From Actinocatenispora rupis (GTDB taxonomy: Bacteria > Actinomycetota > Actinomycetes > Mycobacteriales > Micromonosporaceae), in the NCBI RefSeq assembly GCF_016861975.1, contig NZ_BOMB01000024.1:124001-188000 (forward strand): a stretch of 64,000 nt of DNA, read 5' to 3'. Positions 1 through 8,844 of the stretch are shown piece after piece. Every line of letters begins with the position of its first letter. Position 1 is the first letter of the stretch. The notes under the pieces were generated by a model that had not been told where the DNA came from, made no database searches, and saw nothing but the letters and a program-made list of their open reading frames with translations. The position numbers were made by a program, and so were the translations under genes.

Positions 1-279
1 GACCATGAGGCGTTCGACGGAATCCTTGGCCTCCTTGAGGCCGACGTGGGTCAGGTCGCGGTAGAGCTTGATGGCCTGGATCTTGCGGTCGGTCCGGGCC
101 AGCCGTACCACCTCCGCCATGCCGTCGCCCGACGTGTCCACGACCGGTGCTCTCTCCGCGGGCGGCGCCGGCCGGATCGACTGGGGCGACGCGTTCTCCC
201 GGCGGCGGGCCGCGACGCTCAGCGCCAGTACGACGAGGAGCACGACCACGACGGCGGCGGCGATCATGGTGAACGTCAT
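1..279 (-). CDS. Membrane-anchored ribosomal L7/L12 C-terminal-domain protein (partial)
   Basis: The gene starts with ATG at 279 and runs off the left edge, so only the first 93 codons are visible. Residues 4-24 form one hydrophobic helix rich in Val, Leu and Ala, followed by a basic stretch, which suggests a single N-terminal membrane anchor with the rest in the cytoplasm. After a Pro/Ala linker the sequence KIQAIKLYRDLTHVGLKEAK matches the start of the bL12 C-terminal fold, where K-x-x-A-I-K and G-L-K-E-A-K are the family hallmarks. This is not the ribosomal stalk protein itself, because the N-terminal dimerisation domain is replaced by a membrane helix. Such stand-alone L7/L12-like proteins are common in actinomycetes and have no firm function. 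It lies 10 bases after the antiporter gene on the same strand, so the two are probably cotranscribed. Confidence 0.75.
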   Translation of the reverse strand, partial: MTFTMIAAAVVVVLLVVLALSVAARRRENASPQSIRPAPPAERAPVVDTSGDGMAEVVRLARTDRKIQAIKLYRDLTHVGLKEAKDSVERLMV

Positions 280-289
280 GGCCGCGAGC

Positions 290-1465
290 CTAACGACGCC
301 GTTCCATGAGGGCGAGCGCGCTCGCGGGGAACACCAGCACCGACAGCACCGCGGCACCCACCAGCGCGCTGGCCACCGGTACCGGCATGTGGTGCGTGGC
401 AACGCCGTCGTCGGTGATGGTGACGACCAGCGGAAGCGCGGTGGCGCACAACAGCGTCACCGGCACCGCCGGTACGTCCAGGCCCGCGCGGCGTACCAGG
501 ATCGTGCTGGGCAGGCCGCGCAGTACCAGGAACAGGCCGACGAACAGCAGCATCAGCAACGGCGGCCCGATGCCGGCGAACAGCGCGTGCAGGTCGAACC
601 GCGCGCCGGTCGCGACGAAGAAGATCGGGATGGCGAACCCGAACCCGATCCCCTGGTACCGGCCGATCAGCCGTTCGAGATGCTCGTCCGGCACGTCGTG
701 CGCGCCGACCACCTGCGAGACGATCATGCCCGCGGCGAACGCGCCGAGCAGCACGTCCAGCCCGAACGCGTTGGCCAGCGCGACGAGCGCGAGCAGCAGC
801 AACAACGACATCCGTACGGCGAGCTGCCCGCTGGAGGCCATCGTCGCGCGCGTGACCCGGATGACGAGTGCCGGCTGCCAGCGGCGTACGAGGACGATCG
901 CGGCGAGTACCACGAGGACGAAGACGTTGAGCAGCAACACTGTCGTCAGCCGGCGGTGCGTGGTGTTCAACGCCAGCGCGATCACCACGATCGGCACGAA
1001 CTCGCCGACCGCGCCGCACGCCATCGTCACCCGCCCCAGCGCGCTGTCCATGTGCCCCGCGTCCTGCAACACCGGCAGCAGCGCGCCCAGCGCCGTCGTC
1101 GACAACGCCAGCGCCAGGTACAGCGGGGCGGTGTGCAGGCCGGCCGCCGCGGCACCGAACCCCACGAGCAGCGCGCCGGCCATGCCGATCAGCCAACCGA
1201 ACCCCGCGGCCCGCAACGGCGGACCCTTGATCCGCCCCAGGTCCACCTCCAGCCCCGCCATGAAGAACAGGAACGCCACACCGAACTGACTGAACCCGCT
1301 CACCAACCGGTCCACCGCCAGCAGGTGCAGCACCTGCGGACCGACCACGATGCCCAGCAGTACCTCCAGCACGGCGACCGGTACCACGATCCGCGGTATC
1401 GCCGCGGCGACGAGCGGTGCCGCCACCGCCACGGCCGCCGCCACCAGCAGGTTCGTCAGGTTCAT
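290..1465 (-). CDS. Cation:proton antiporter, CPA2/KefB type
   Basis: A 391-residue polytopic membrane protein with about 11-12 hydrophobic segments and almost no soluble part. The N-terminal third has FGVAFLFFMAGLEVDLGRIK, typical of the Na+/H+ exchanger domain (PF00999) of the CPA2 branch. A later LLGAFAAGMIVSQ is the family's second signature helix. It lacks the C-terminal RCK/TrkA nucleotide-binding domain of full-length KefB/KefC, so it is the transporter core only. Expected role: exchange of Na+ or K+ for protons across the plasma membrane; the ion cannot be told from sequence. A GGGAGG ribosome site sits about 4 bases before the ATG. The L7/L12-like membrane protein follows 10 bases downstream. 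Confidence 0.88.
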   Translation of the reverse strand: MNLTNLLVAAAVAVAAPLVAAAIPRIVVPVAVLEVLLGIVVGPQVLHLLAVDRLVSGFSQFGVAFLFFMAGLEVDLGRIKGPPLRAAGFGWLIGMAGALLVGFGAAAAGLHTAPLYLALALSTTALGALLPVLQDAGHMDSALGRVTMACGAVGEFVPIVVIALALNTTHRRLTTVLLLNVFVLVVLAAIVLVRRWQPALVIRVTRATMASSGQLAVRMSLLLLLALVALANAFGLDVLLGAFAAGMIVSQVVGAHDVPDEHLERLIGRYQGIGFGFAIPIFFVATGARFDLHALFAGIGPPLLMLLFVGLFLVLRGLPSTILVRRAGLDVPAVPVTLLCATALPLVVTITDDGVATHHMPVPVASALVGAAVLSVLVFPASALALMERRR

Positions 1466-1573
1466 CCGCCCTCCCTGGGCGGAGCCTAGGCACCCGTTCG
1501 GGGGTACCGCGGCGAAACGGGCGGATCACCCGGCGGCCGCACGACCCGGGCGCGCCGGTGGTGGGGCTGCCCG

Positions 1574-2116
1574 TCAGGTGGTCGGTGCGAGCTGCGGATC
1601 GTCGTGGCGTACCCGTGGTCGGGACGGGACGACCCGGGTTCCGGTGACCAGGTCGTGCAACGCCGCACGGTCCCTGCGTACGAGCGTCACGACGACGGTC
1701 AGCCCGACCAGCGCGTACGTGGCGCTGAGCGGTAGCCAGGCCAGCGCCGGAGACACCAGCGTGTCCGCGCCGCCGTTGGTGAGCAGGGGGACGACGCCGA
1801 GGTGCGCGAGCTGCCAGGGCGCGAGCTTCACCGCGTTGCGGACCGCGATGCGTGCCGCGCCGGCCCGGCGCCCGCCGGGGCCGACGACGTGCAGACCCGC
1901 CCGCCGCTTCCCCCACGTGGCGCCGGCGCGGGACTCCGTGACCGTCAGGTAGAGCCAGACCGGCAGGACGGACGCCGCGAACGCGACGAGGTCCGCACGG
2001 CCGCCCCACAGCCGTACGCCGGCGAGCGACAGCGGAACGAACACGGCGGCGAGGACGGCGAGCCAGCCCAGCATGACGCAGTAGTCGAGGAGCGCGGCGA
2101 GCAGGCGGCGTTTCAC
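1574..2116 (-). CDS. RDD family membrane protein
   Basis: A 180-residue membrane protein with the RDD-family pattern: a first helix starting RRLLAALLDYCVML (the R...D positions), a middle TWGKRRAGLHVV loop, and a C-terminal RRDRAALHDLVTGTRVV, where the second Arg/Asp group is found. Four hydrophobic segments are visible. The frame is open back to 2245, but those upstream codons read as low-complexity Gly/Pro/Thr. GTG at 2116 has GAGG eight bases ahead and begins right at the family's conserved N-terminus, so I chose it. RDD proteins are proposed membrane transport or envelope proteins; no substrate is inferred here. It lies about 108 bases upstream of the antiporter in the same direction. Confidence 0.82.
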   Translation of the reverse strand: MKRRLLAALLDYCVMLGWLAVLAAVFVPLSLAGVRLWGGRADLVAFAASVLPVWLYLTVTESRAGATWGKRRAGLHVVGPGGRRAGAARIAVRNAVKLAPWQLAHLGVVPLLTNGGADTLVSPALAWLPLSATYALVGLTVVVTLVRRDRAALHDLVTGTRVVPSRPRVRHDDPQLAPTT

Positions 2117-2255
2117 CGCACCATCCTCGCGCGAGCCCGAAGGGTGTCGCGTCGCGCGCCCCGGCAGGGACGAACCGGTGCCGGTGCCGACCGGACCGGC
2201 GGGTGTGCCGGCCGCCGTGACGTGGCCGATTCCCTTGTGCCGCAACGCGCTGCGG

Positions 2256-3146
2256 TCACCAGCCGACGCTCCACTTCGTCGCCGGGTACGCGTACACCTC
2301 GGTCCTGGCCACGTCGACGTCGTGCGGCGGCCCGTATTTGACCCGCACGCTCTGCTCCGACCAGCCCGGCGGGTACGTCAACTCGCCGACGAGCGCGACG
2401 TCGGAGCCGCCGCCGACGATGCGTCCTTTCTTGTCGCGGAAGACCATCGTGGCGGCCGGCTTCGTCAACAGCGTCGGGTACGTCGACGTCACGCGGAACG
2501 ACACCGTCAGGTCCCCGCGGTCGTTCCGGTACGAGCCGACCCCGCGGGATCCCCAGTACGGCACGGATTCGCCCTTGCCGGTCCAGGCGGTGGAGACGTG
2601 GTCGACCGTCAACGGAGCACGCGTCGGGTACCTCGTCGACGCCGGCCACCAGCGCACCGCCGCGACCCGCACCCTGAACCGTGCGACCGTGGACGCCGTG
2701 AGGTACGCGGCGTCGCCGGTGCCGGCGCGCTGGCCCGGCGGGACCGCCGTCAGTGTCGCCGTGCGGTAGAAGCCCTCCGCCGAGATCTCCTTTCCGTTGC
2801 GGTCCAGGAAACTCAGCGCGAGCGTCACCGCCGCGGTCGCCGTACGGCTCGTGTTCGTCACGACGACACCCCAGTCGGCCTGCGGTTCGCCGGCCACGTC
2901 CCGGACGTTCTCGTACCCGGACTCGGTGACCCGCACGGTGCCGCGGTCGGGAGCCGTCGGCAGCGGCGACGGCGCCGCCGAGAAGAGCGGCCTCGACGGG
3001 GTCGGCGCCGGCGTGGCCGACCCCGGATCCGCCGACGCGTGCTTGACCACCAGCAGCACGGTCAACGTGAGGATCGTCGCCACCAGCAGCCCGGAGGCCA
3101 CGAGGTGCCGGATGCGCGCGGCGGGTGCGGACGGAGTGTCGGTCAT
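2256..3146 (-). CDS. Membrane-anchored or secreted beta-rich protein of unknown function
   Basis: A 296-residue protein. Residues about 12-36 form one hydrophobic helix preceded by an Arg-rich turn, which acts either as a signal anchor or a signal peptide. A Pro/Ser/Ala linker (about 37-65) follows, then two beta-rich segments. The segment VVVTNTSRTATAAVTLALSF resembles FxLYD/Ig-like extracellular domains, and the second half repeats the theme (LTVSFRVTSTYPTLLTKPAA). No catalytic motif is visible. ATG at 3146 was chosen because AGGAG lies just upstream and the hydrophobic helix follows directly; the open frame extends further upstream without support. It is divergent from the next gene across a 112-base gap. 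Confidence 0.7.
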   Translation of the reverse strand: MTDTPSAPAARIRHLVASGLLVATILTLTVLLVVKHASADPGSATPAPTPSRPLFSAAPSPLPTAPDRGTVRVTESGYENVRDVAGEPQADWGVVVTNTSRTATAAVTLALSFLDRNGKEISAEGFYRTATLTAVPPGQRAGTGDAAYLTASTVARFRVRVAAVRWWPASTRYPTRAPLTVDHVSTAWTGKGESVPYWGSRGVGSYRNDRGDLTVSFRVTSTYPTLLTKPAATMVFRDKKGRIVGGGSDVALVGELTYPPGWSEQSVRVKYGPPHDVDVARTEVYAYPATKWSVGW

Positions 3147-3258
3147 GCGCGGCTCCTGGTCGTCGTTCGGTGGAACGCTAGCGGATCCGTGCAATGCCAA
3201 CCGTTTGACGGCCCGTCCTAAGATCCCCCGCATCGCCGACGAACGCGGGAGAACACGC

Positions 3259-4446
3259 ATGGACGGACCACCCTCGTACGACGCGGCTCCCGGCAGCCCG
3301 CCGTACCCCGTGCCGCCCGGCGCCGACGGAGGCGTGCGACCGCGCGCGCGACGCATCCGCTGGCTCGTCTGGTACGGGTCGGCGGGCGTCGTCGTCCTGG
3401 TGCTCGCGACCCTGCTGATCTGGCCCAACCAGCCCGATCCGGCCGAGCAGCGCGTCCTCGACTTCCTGGCGGCCGTACTGCGCGGCGACGTCACCCGCGC
3501 CACGGCGATGGTCACCGACGGGTCCGCCGCCGGCTCCGGAATCCGCGCGGACGACCCGGCGCTGCTCCGCCCCACCCTGCGCGGCCAGCGGTGGCACGTC
3601 GCGTCGGTACGGCTGGCCGACGCGATGAACGACTACACGACCGACGTCACCGTCGTCGCCACCATCGAGATTCCCGGCGGGCACCGGGTGTCGTGGCCGT
3701 TCGAGCTGGAGCGGGCCGGCGACGGATTCCCCTGGACCATCACGGATCCCTTCGTACACCTGGGATTCGGCGCGTTCCCCCTGTCGTACGTGGTGGTCAA
3801 CGGTCAGCGCAACCAGCACGCGGACCCCCACGACGCGCGCGGCTACCTGCTCTTCCCCGGCGTGTACCGGTTCTTCGACGCGCTGCCCGCCGGGGTCACC
3901 GGTTCCACGACGGCGTTCCCGCTGATGCCCGGGACGTACATCGTGGCGCCGGGCGACCGGGCCGAGGCCGACGGGCAGAACCTCACGGTGCCGCCCCTGA
4001 CCCTGACCCCGACGGGGCAGCGGCACGCGCAGACCGCCGTGGACACGTACCTCGACGGCTGCGCCAAGCACCGAGCGCTGGTGACGCCGGGCTGCCCGTT
4101 CGGCGCGGAGTACGTTCCGGAGCCGGGCCATCCCGACTACATCCTCATGGACGACGAGCTGAAGTCCGTGACGTGGTCCGTACGGCGGCACGCCGTCGTC
4201 ACCGTCCAGCCCCAGGGCGACGAGTTCGTGGTGGTCGACCGGCGGCCCGGCCTGCTGAAGCTGACCGTCACCGGCACCGACGAGGACTCCGGCTACACCG
4301 GCACCGCGTCGATGACCTGCCCCACCCGCAACACGGTGCTGCGCCTGGACATCACGCCGTCCGGCACGTTCCGCGTGTACCCGGAGGGCGGCCGGGACGG
4401 CACCGAACACCTCGACAGGGATCCGATCGCCTGGAGGTCCTGCTGA
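3259..4446 (+). CDS. Single-pass membrane protein with extracellular domain, unknown function
   Basis: A 395-residue protein. A Pro-rich cytoplasmic tail (1-28) with a basic patch (PRARRIRW) precedes one transmembrane helix (about 33-54), and the rest should lie outside the cell. The region just after the helix (QRVLDFLAAVLRGDVTRATAMVT) is typical of NTF2-like/DUF4878 lipoprotein-like domains. The C-terminal part has four cysteines, consistent with disulfides. I do not recognise a specific family. ATG at 3259 is preceded by GGGAG at a good distance; earlier in-frame starts overlap the divergent gene and are rejected. Confidence 0.72.
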   Translation: MDGPPSYDAAPGSPPYPVPPGADGGVRPRARRIRWLVWYGSAGVVVLVLATLLIWPNQPDPAEQRVLDFLAAVLRGDVTRATAMVTDGSAAGSGIRADDPALLRPTLRGQRWHVASVRLADAMNDYTTDVTVVATIEIPGGHRVSWPFELERAGDGFPWTITDPFVHLGFGAFPLSYVVVNGQRNQHADPHDARGYLLFPGVYRFFDALPAGVTGSTTAFPLMPGTYIVAPGDRAEADGQNLTVPPLTLTPTGQRHAQTAVDTYLDGCAKHRALVTPGCPFGAEYVPEPGHPDYILMDDELKSVTWSVRRHAVVTVQPQGDEFVVVDRRPGLLKLTVTGTDEDSGYTGTASMTCPTRNTVLRLDITPSGTFRVYPEGGRDGTEHLDRDPIAWRSC

Positions 4447-4626
4447 CCCCGGCCGCGCCCCCGCGGCGGCGGATCCGGACGCTCGTGGCCGTGCCGCGTG
4501 TGGTCGGCGAGTCGGTGGTCGCCGGGACGCCGCAGCGCGTGGCTTGTTTGTCGGGTCGGGAGGAGTCCCGAGCGAACAGGAGAGAATGCCCGAGGCACGC
4601 CCGTTCCGTGACGAAGAGGACGCACG

Positions 4627-7026
4627 ATGCAGGACTGGACGCCCCCCGATCCTGACCCCGATCCCCGACCCCCGCGCGACTCCGTTCCACCGAGCCCGGA
4701 CGTACCCGGGTCGGCCGCCGGCCAGCCCGTCGACCGTCCGAGCCCGACGGCGGCCGACGCTCCGCGGCCCGGCGAGTCGACAGCGGCCGACCCTGCGCAC
4801 CCCGGAGTGCCGACTCCGATGGCGGCTGACGCTCCGCGGTCCGGGGAGTCGACACCCACGGCGGCCGACTCGCCGCTCTCGGCACTGCCGCCCGTGGTGG
4901 CCGGTGCACCGCATTCCCTGACCGCGTCGGGAGAGCCGGCCCCTGACGTACCGGAATCCGCGGCCACTCCCGATCCCTCGACCGTGCCGGATCGGCCAGT
5001 CCCCGAGCCGGCCGCGTCCGGCGGTGCAGTACCTGATGCGTCCGGGGCCGGCGACGCAACCCGCGATTCTGTCGTACCGGGCGAGGAACCCGACGTTCCG
5101 TGGGCCGTGCCGGACCAGGCGCCCGCAGGGCCATCGGCAGCGCCCCAGCCGGCCGCGGCCGTTCCGCGGGCCGTGCCGGGTCAGGTCGTGCCGAGCCAGA
5201 TCGAGCCGGGAGAGGCGGCCGCAGGTCCGGTCGGGTCGGGCGACGGAACGGCCGTTCCGTGGGCCGTGCCGGGGCAGGCCGCGCCCCTGAGTTCCGTGCC
5301 GGGTCAGCCGGTCAGCGATCCGGGCCCGACGGTACGGCCGGCCGCGCCCGAAAGCCCCGGCTGGTCGCCGCAATCCCTTGGTACGACCCAGTTCGGCGCC
5401 CCGCCCCCGTACGGCGGGTCACCGCAGTACGGTGCACCGGAGTCGACGTGGGCAGCACAACCCCCAGCACAACCACCCGGCGCGCATTCACCCGGCCGGT
5501 ACCCCCTTGGCCAGCAACCGGATGGCCAGCAACTCCCCGGCGCGCAGCCACCCGGCGAGCAGGCGCCCGGGGCCGGGACGGTGCCTGGATGGCCGGCGCC
5601 GCAACCGAAGCCGGTACGGAAACCGTGGCCGAAGGCGAAGGACTGGGCGCGGTACCACGATCCGTTGGCGGTCGCGCTGGCGAACGCGTCGCTGCTGGGC
5701 GCCGGGTACGTGCTGCTGCGGCGACGTGGCCTGGCCGTACTGACGGATCTGGTGACGGTCCTGCTGGTGATCCTGCTCGTGACCGCGTTCCGTACGGTGT
5801 GGTTCGAGGTGCTGGTCGGGGTGTGGTGGGCGGCGCTGGTCGCGCACGGCTGGTACCTGGCGGGTGGTCGTACGCTGCGGTTCGCGGTGCGCCGGCAGCG
5901 CCTGACCGCGCTGTACTTCCTGGTGCCGGTGCTGTTGACGGCGGCGTTCCTGCGGTTCGACGCGACGACGATCGACGGTGCGCTGGCCGACGCGCGGCAG
6001 GCGGGCAGCTGTGCGCAGGCGCGCGCCGCGCTGTCCCGGATCTGGTTCGGCGACCGGGTGGCGGACGCGCCGATGACGGTACGCGGTGACCGTACTGCCC
6101 TTGCGTGCCAACGGTTGTCGGCCGCGGGCGCGCAGCTGGACCGGACGCTCGCGAGCGGTGACACGGCCGCGCTGCGGTCCGGGTTCGCGGGGCTGGGCGG
6201 GGTGCTCGCGGACCTGCCGGGGCACGGCCGGATGGTGGGCAGGGTGCTGGACGGGTTCCTCGCCGGCCTGCCGACCGACAACGCCTGCCACACCGCGGCC
6301 ATCACCGACTGGCTGCGGGCGCGGCGCCCGGACCACACCGCGCTGGACCGCGCTTCCGCTGTCGTACCAAGGGTTGCGCCGTCGGCGCTGCTCGGGTGCG
6401 CCGACGGGCTGATGTCGACGGAGGACTGGGCGCGGGCGCGGAGCCGGTACCGGCAGTTCGCCGATCAGTACCCGGATGATGCGCGGGTGGACCGGGCGAG
6501 GAAGGGGATCACGAAGGCGACGCTGGCGATCGAGCTGGCGAACGTGCGGAGCCTGCTGTCGGGTGGCACCGGAACCCAGCCGCAGTACTGTTCCAGTCCG
6601 GCGAAGTACTCGGGTGCGGCGCCGTACCGGCGGGGCACGAACCGCGCGATGTTCTTCGGCAACGACGAGTACACGGACCGGCTGCCGCGGTCGTGGAAGG
6701 TGGACGATCCGGCGAAGGCGGTGCTGATCGTCTGCGCCGGCACGACGACGTTCGGTTCGGCCGTGCGGACCTGCCCGTACACCAGCGCGTCGCATCCGGA
6801 CTTCCCGGTCGACGTGACCTTCCACAAGATCGCGATCCCGGTGAAGGCGTACGAGCTGCGGACCGGTCGGCTGGTCGTGAACCGGAAGGTGCAGATCAGT
6901 GGATCGAGCTGCCCGCAGACCATCCACTACACCAGCTACGGCTACGACATCGGCCCGCCGTCGCAGTACGTGGATCCGTCGACGTCGGACGTCCGCTCGG
7001 CGTTCCGTTCGCTGGTGGTGCGCTGA
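4627..7026 (+). CDS. Large Pro/Ala-rich membrane protein with extracellular domain, unknown function
   Basis: A 799-residue protein. Residues 1 to about 340 are low-complexity Pro/Ala/Gly/Ser with short imperfect repeats such as VPWAVPxQA (three copies) and PPGEQxPGA. Residues about 350-450 contain four hydrophobic helices separated by Arg-rich loops. The C-terminal 350 residues are soluble and hold several cysteines and a TPR-like stretch (WARARSRYRQFADQYPDDARVDRARKG). Similar layouts occur in actinomycete proteins annotated only as hypothetical or tetratricopeptide. GAGG sits about 8 bases before the ATG at 4627. It ends head-to-head with the AbiEii gene, with two strong hairpins between them. 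Confidence 0.75.
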   Translation: MQDWTPPDPDPDPRPPRDSVPPSPDVPGSAAGQPVDRPSPTAADAPRPGESTAADPAHPGVPTPMAADAPRSGESTPTAADSPLSALPPVVAGAPHSLTASGEPAPDVPESAATPDPSTVPDRPVPEPAASGGAVPDASGAGDATRDSVVPGEEPDVPWAVPDQAPAGPSAAPQPAAAVPRAVPGQVVPSQIEPGEAAAGPVGSGDGTAVPWAVPGQAAPLSSVPGQPVSDPGPTVRPAAPESPGWSPQSLGTTQFGAPPPYGGSPQYGAPESTWAAQPPAQPPGAHSPGRYPLGQQPDGQQLPGAQPPGEQAPGAGTVPGWPAPQPKPVRKPWPKAKDWARYHDPLAVALANASLLGAGYVLLRRRGLAVLTDLVTVLLVILLVTAFRTVWFEVLVGVWWAALVAHGWYLAGGRTLRFAVRRQRLTALYFLVPVLLTAAFLRFDATTIDGALADARQAGSCAQARAALSRIWFGDRVADAPMTVRGDRTALACQRLSAAGAQLDRTLASGDTAALRSGFAGLGGVLADLPGHGRMVGRVLDGFLAGLPTDNACHTAAITDWLRARRPDHTALDRASAVVPRVAPSALLGCADGLMSTEDWARARSRYRQFADQYPDDARVDRARKGITKATLAIELANVRSLLSGGTGTQPQYCSSPAKYSGAAPYRRGTNRAMFFGNDEYTDRLPRSWKVDDPAKAVLIVCAGTTTFGSAVRTCPYTSASHPDFPVDVTFHKIAIPVKAYELRTGRLVVNRKVQISGSSCPQTIHYTSYGYDIGPPSQYVDPSTSDVRSAFRSLVVR

Positions 7027-7032
7027 GCCGGC

Positions 7033-7066
7033 GGCCGGTCGGCCGGGGCCGCCTCGCCGACCGGCC
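7033..7066. terminator. Hairpin terminator, first of two
   Basis: Perfect 11-base stem GGCCGGTCGGC / GCCGACCGGCC with a 12-base loop, starting six bases after the stop of the gene ending at 7026. There is no U-tract, as is usual for actinomycete terminators. Confidence 0.6.
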
Positions 7067-7082
7067 AGCCGCCGGGACGGAC

Positions 7083-7112
7083 GCGCTTTCCCTGCCGCAG
7101 CAGGGAAAGCGC
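7083..7112. terminator. Bidirectional hairpin terminator between convergent genes
   Basis: Perfect 12-base stem GCGCTTTCCCTG / CAGGGAAAGCGC with a 6-base loop. It sits eight bases beyond the stop of the convergent AbiEii gene and can serve both transcripts. Confidence 0.7.
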
Positions 7113-7119
7113 GCCGGTG

Positions 7120-8025
7120 TCACGTCGGCAGGGCGCGCCAGTACTGCTGGGCCGGCTCCCAGACGTGGCCGTCGGTGGTGCCGGCGAGTACCGGGTCGGC
7201 GAACGCCGCGCAGGTGTCGAGCAGGTCGGCGAAACGGTCCGGGGTGGCGGCTTCGAGGCGCTGCTTGCGCCGCCAGGTACGCCAGCGCGGCTGGGCGAGT
7301 ACGGCGAACCCGTCGAGTACCTCGGTGAGGGGTCTGAGGGTGACGGCCCGGTGTGCGGCGACGATGTCGATGGCGCGGCGCATCTCGGCGCCCGGGACGC
7401 GGCGCGCGGCGGTGATCGCGGCGATGTCCACGAAGTCGCGCCACCTGGTGGTCTGCTCGCCGCGGTCGATGGCGGTGACGATCTTCTCGGCGAGGACCAT
7501 GTGGTCGGGGTACCCGCGCAGCTGGAGGTGCCCGCCGAGCAGGAGCGGCAGCTCGGCGACGGTGGGTGCGGGCCAGATCGGGTCGCCGAAGTTGACGTCG
7601 GCGTGCAGCGGGATCCGGGCCTTGGCGAGGCTCGCGACCATCTGGACCCGCACGCCGGTGTACGCGGCCTCGTCGCGGATCTGCGTACCGGTGACCGTGC
7701 TGGGGTCGAACCGGAGGCCGTCGTCGGCGTCCCGTTCGACGACGGCGCGGATCCGCCGTTCGACGTCGGGGATGTCGTTGGGGAACCCGGACGCGGCCAG
7801 GTCGATGTCGCGGGTGGGGCGCCGCGCGGCGAACGCGGCCATCAGTACGCCGCCCTTGAGCGCGAAGTCCTCGGCGTGTGGCGAGGCGGCGAGGCGGGTG
7901 AGGAACCCTTCCAGCGCGTACAGCGTGAAGTACTCCATCGGGTCGCGGCCGCGGGTCTTCGCGAGGTTCCGGAGATCGAGGTACGCGCGGCCGGCGGGGG
8001 TGGCGCGGGTCGGGGCCGATGTCAC
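7120..8025 (-). CDS. abiEii: AbiEii/AbiGii-type nucleotidyltransferase toxin
   Basis: A 301-residue protein of the AbiEii family (PF08843), the toxin half of type IV-like AbiE toxin-antitoxin systems. Near residue 45 it has the nucleotidyltransferase core FALKGGVLM followed by RRPTRDIDLA, giving the GG and D-x-D residues that bind metal and nucleotide in this fold. A later segment (HMVLAEKIVTAIDRG) matches the conserved Lys helix of the family. Family members add nucleotides to tRNA or otherwise block growth when not held by the antitoxin. The GTG start overlaps the antitoxin stop in a GTGA, so the two are translationally coupled. The frame remains open upstream into the antitoxin, but the overlap and family length favour GTG at 8025. 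Confidence 0.88.
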   Translation of the reverse strand: MTSAPTRATPAGRAYLDLRNLAKTRGRDPMEYFTLYALEGFLTRLAASPHAEDFALKGGVLMAAFAARRPTRDIDLAASGFPNDIPDVERRIRAVVERDADDGLRFDPSTVTGTQIRDEAAYTGVRVQMVASLAKARIPLHADVNFGDPIWPAPTVAELPLLLGGHLQLRGYPDHMVLAEKIVTAIDRGEQTTRWRDFVDIAAITAARRVPGAEMRRAIDIVAAHRAVTLRPLTEVLDGFAVLAQPRWRTWRRKQRLEAATPDRFADLLDTCAAFADPVLAGTTDGHVWEPAQQYWRALPT

Positions 8026-8600
8026 AGCAACGCCTCCAGTGCCTGCCTGATCCGGGGAAGCGCCTTCGGGAACGATGCCGCCACCCGTAGCAGCGCCGCG
8101 GGGGAGCTGCCGCGCCGCCGGATCCAGCGGCGGAGCGCCGTGTACGCGACGTCCGCGCCTTCCTGGTGGGCGAGGCGGAAGCAGTCGACGATGGTGCGTT
8201 CTGGGGAGTACACGGCGAGTCGCAGATCTTCGGCGGCGGTGAACTCGTCGCGGCCGATGTCGAACGTGCTCGGGTCGAAGCTGCGCCAGGTGACGTGCTC
8301 GAACCCGGCGGGGTGGCGCTGCCCGCGCGGTAGCGCGATGTCGGTGCCGAACGGGATCTGGTCGGTGAGGTCGTGGTGCAGCAGCGCGCTGGTCAGGCAC
8401 AGGGTGGCGGCGGGCCGGAGCGCGGTGGCGGCGGCGAGCGGCGCGAGGGCGGGGTCGATCGACCCGGTGCGCACGTACACGGCGTGGCCGAGTCGTTCGA
8501 TCTGGCCGGTGTGGAGCAGCCCGTAGACCTGGTCCTTGCGGAGGCCGGCGGCGCGGGCGGCGTCGAGCGTGAACGCGGGAGCCAGTGCCGGCAGGGACAC
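8022..8600 (-). CDS. abiEi: AbiEi-type antitoxin with N-terminal winged helix
   Basis: A 192-residue protein. Residues about 8-50 form the AbiEi N-terminal winged helix (TLDAARAAGLRKDQVYGLLHTGQI, then a beta hairpin VRTGSID). The C-terminal part is the AbiEi antitoxin domain, with SPERTIVDCFRLA as its best-known block. AbiEi proteins bind inverted repeats in their own promoter and neutralise AbiEii. I chose GTG at 8600 because AGGAGG lies seven bases upstream; the frame is open to 8627. The gene is first in the pair, and a palindrome lies about 37 bases upstream. The pair stands between unrelated genes, as expected of a mobile defence or stability cassette, but no transposase or attachment site is visible. 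Confidence 0.87.
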   Translation of the reverse strand: MSLPALAPAFTLDAARAAGLRKDQVYGLLHTGQIERLGHAVYVRTGSIDPALAPLAAATALRPAATLCLTSALLHHDLTDQIPFGTDIALPRGQRHPAGFEHVTWRSFDPSTFDIGRDEFTAAEDLRLAVYSPERTIVDCFRLAHQEGADVAYTALRRWIRRRGSSPAALLRVAASFPKALPRIRQALEALL

Positions 8601-8636
8601 GACCGCACCTCCTAACCGTCTACACATCCACGGTAT

Positions 8637-8646
8637 CTGTATACAG
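8637..8646. promoter_or_regulatory. Palindromic candidate operator upstream of abiEi
   Basis: CTGTATACAG is a perfect 10-base palindrome inside an unusually AT-rich patch, 37 bases before the abiEi start. Known AbiEi proteins bind inverted repeats at this position to repress their own operon. The assignment here is inference. Confidence 0.45.
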
Positions 8647-8844
8647 TGAGGAACTCAAGATCCACGCGTGCCCGGACCTGCCGTGGCCTGAGCCCGGCAC
8701 CGAGCCTAGGGCCGGGAGGACGCGTCCCGAGGGCAACGCGGCCACGACACCGACGCCGATCAGCCGGTCGAGGGGGTACGTCCGGGTGGTGTCCGGCGTG
8801 CGTCGGGGCCGGAAACGAGCACTCCGGTACGGCACGATGGTCCG

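Noticed and set aside
3205-3224. TTGACG with TAAGAT as a promoter for the gene at 3259
   Set aside because: Only eight bases separate the two hexamers, far short of the normal 16-18, so they cannot act as one promoter.
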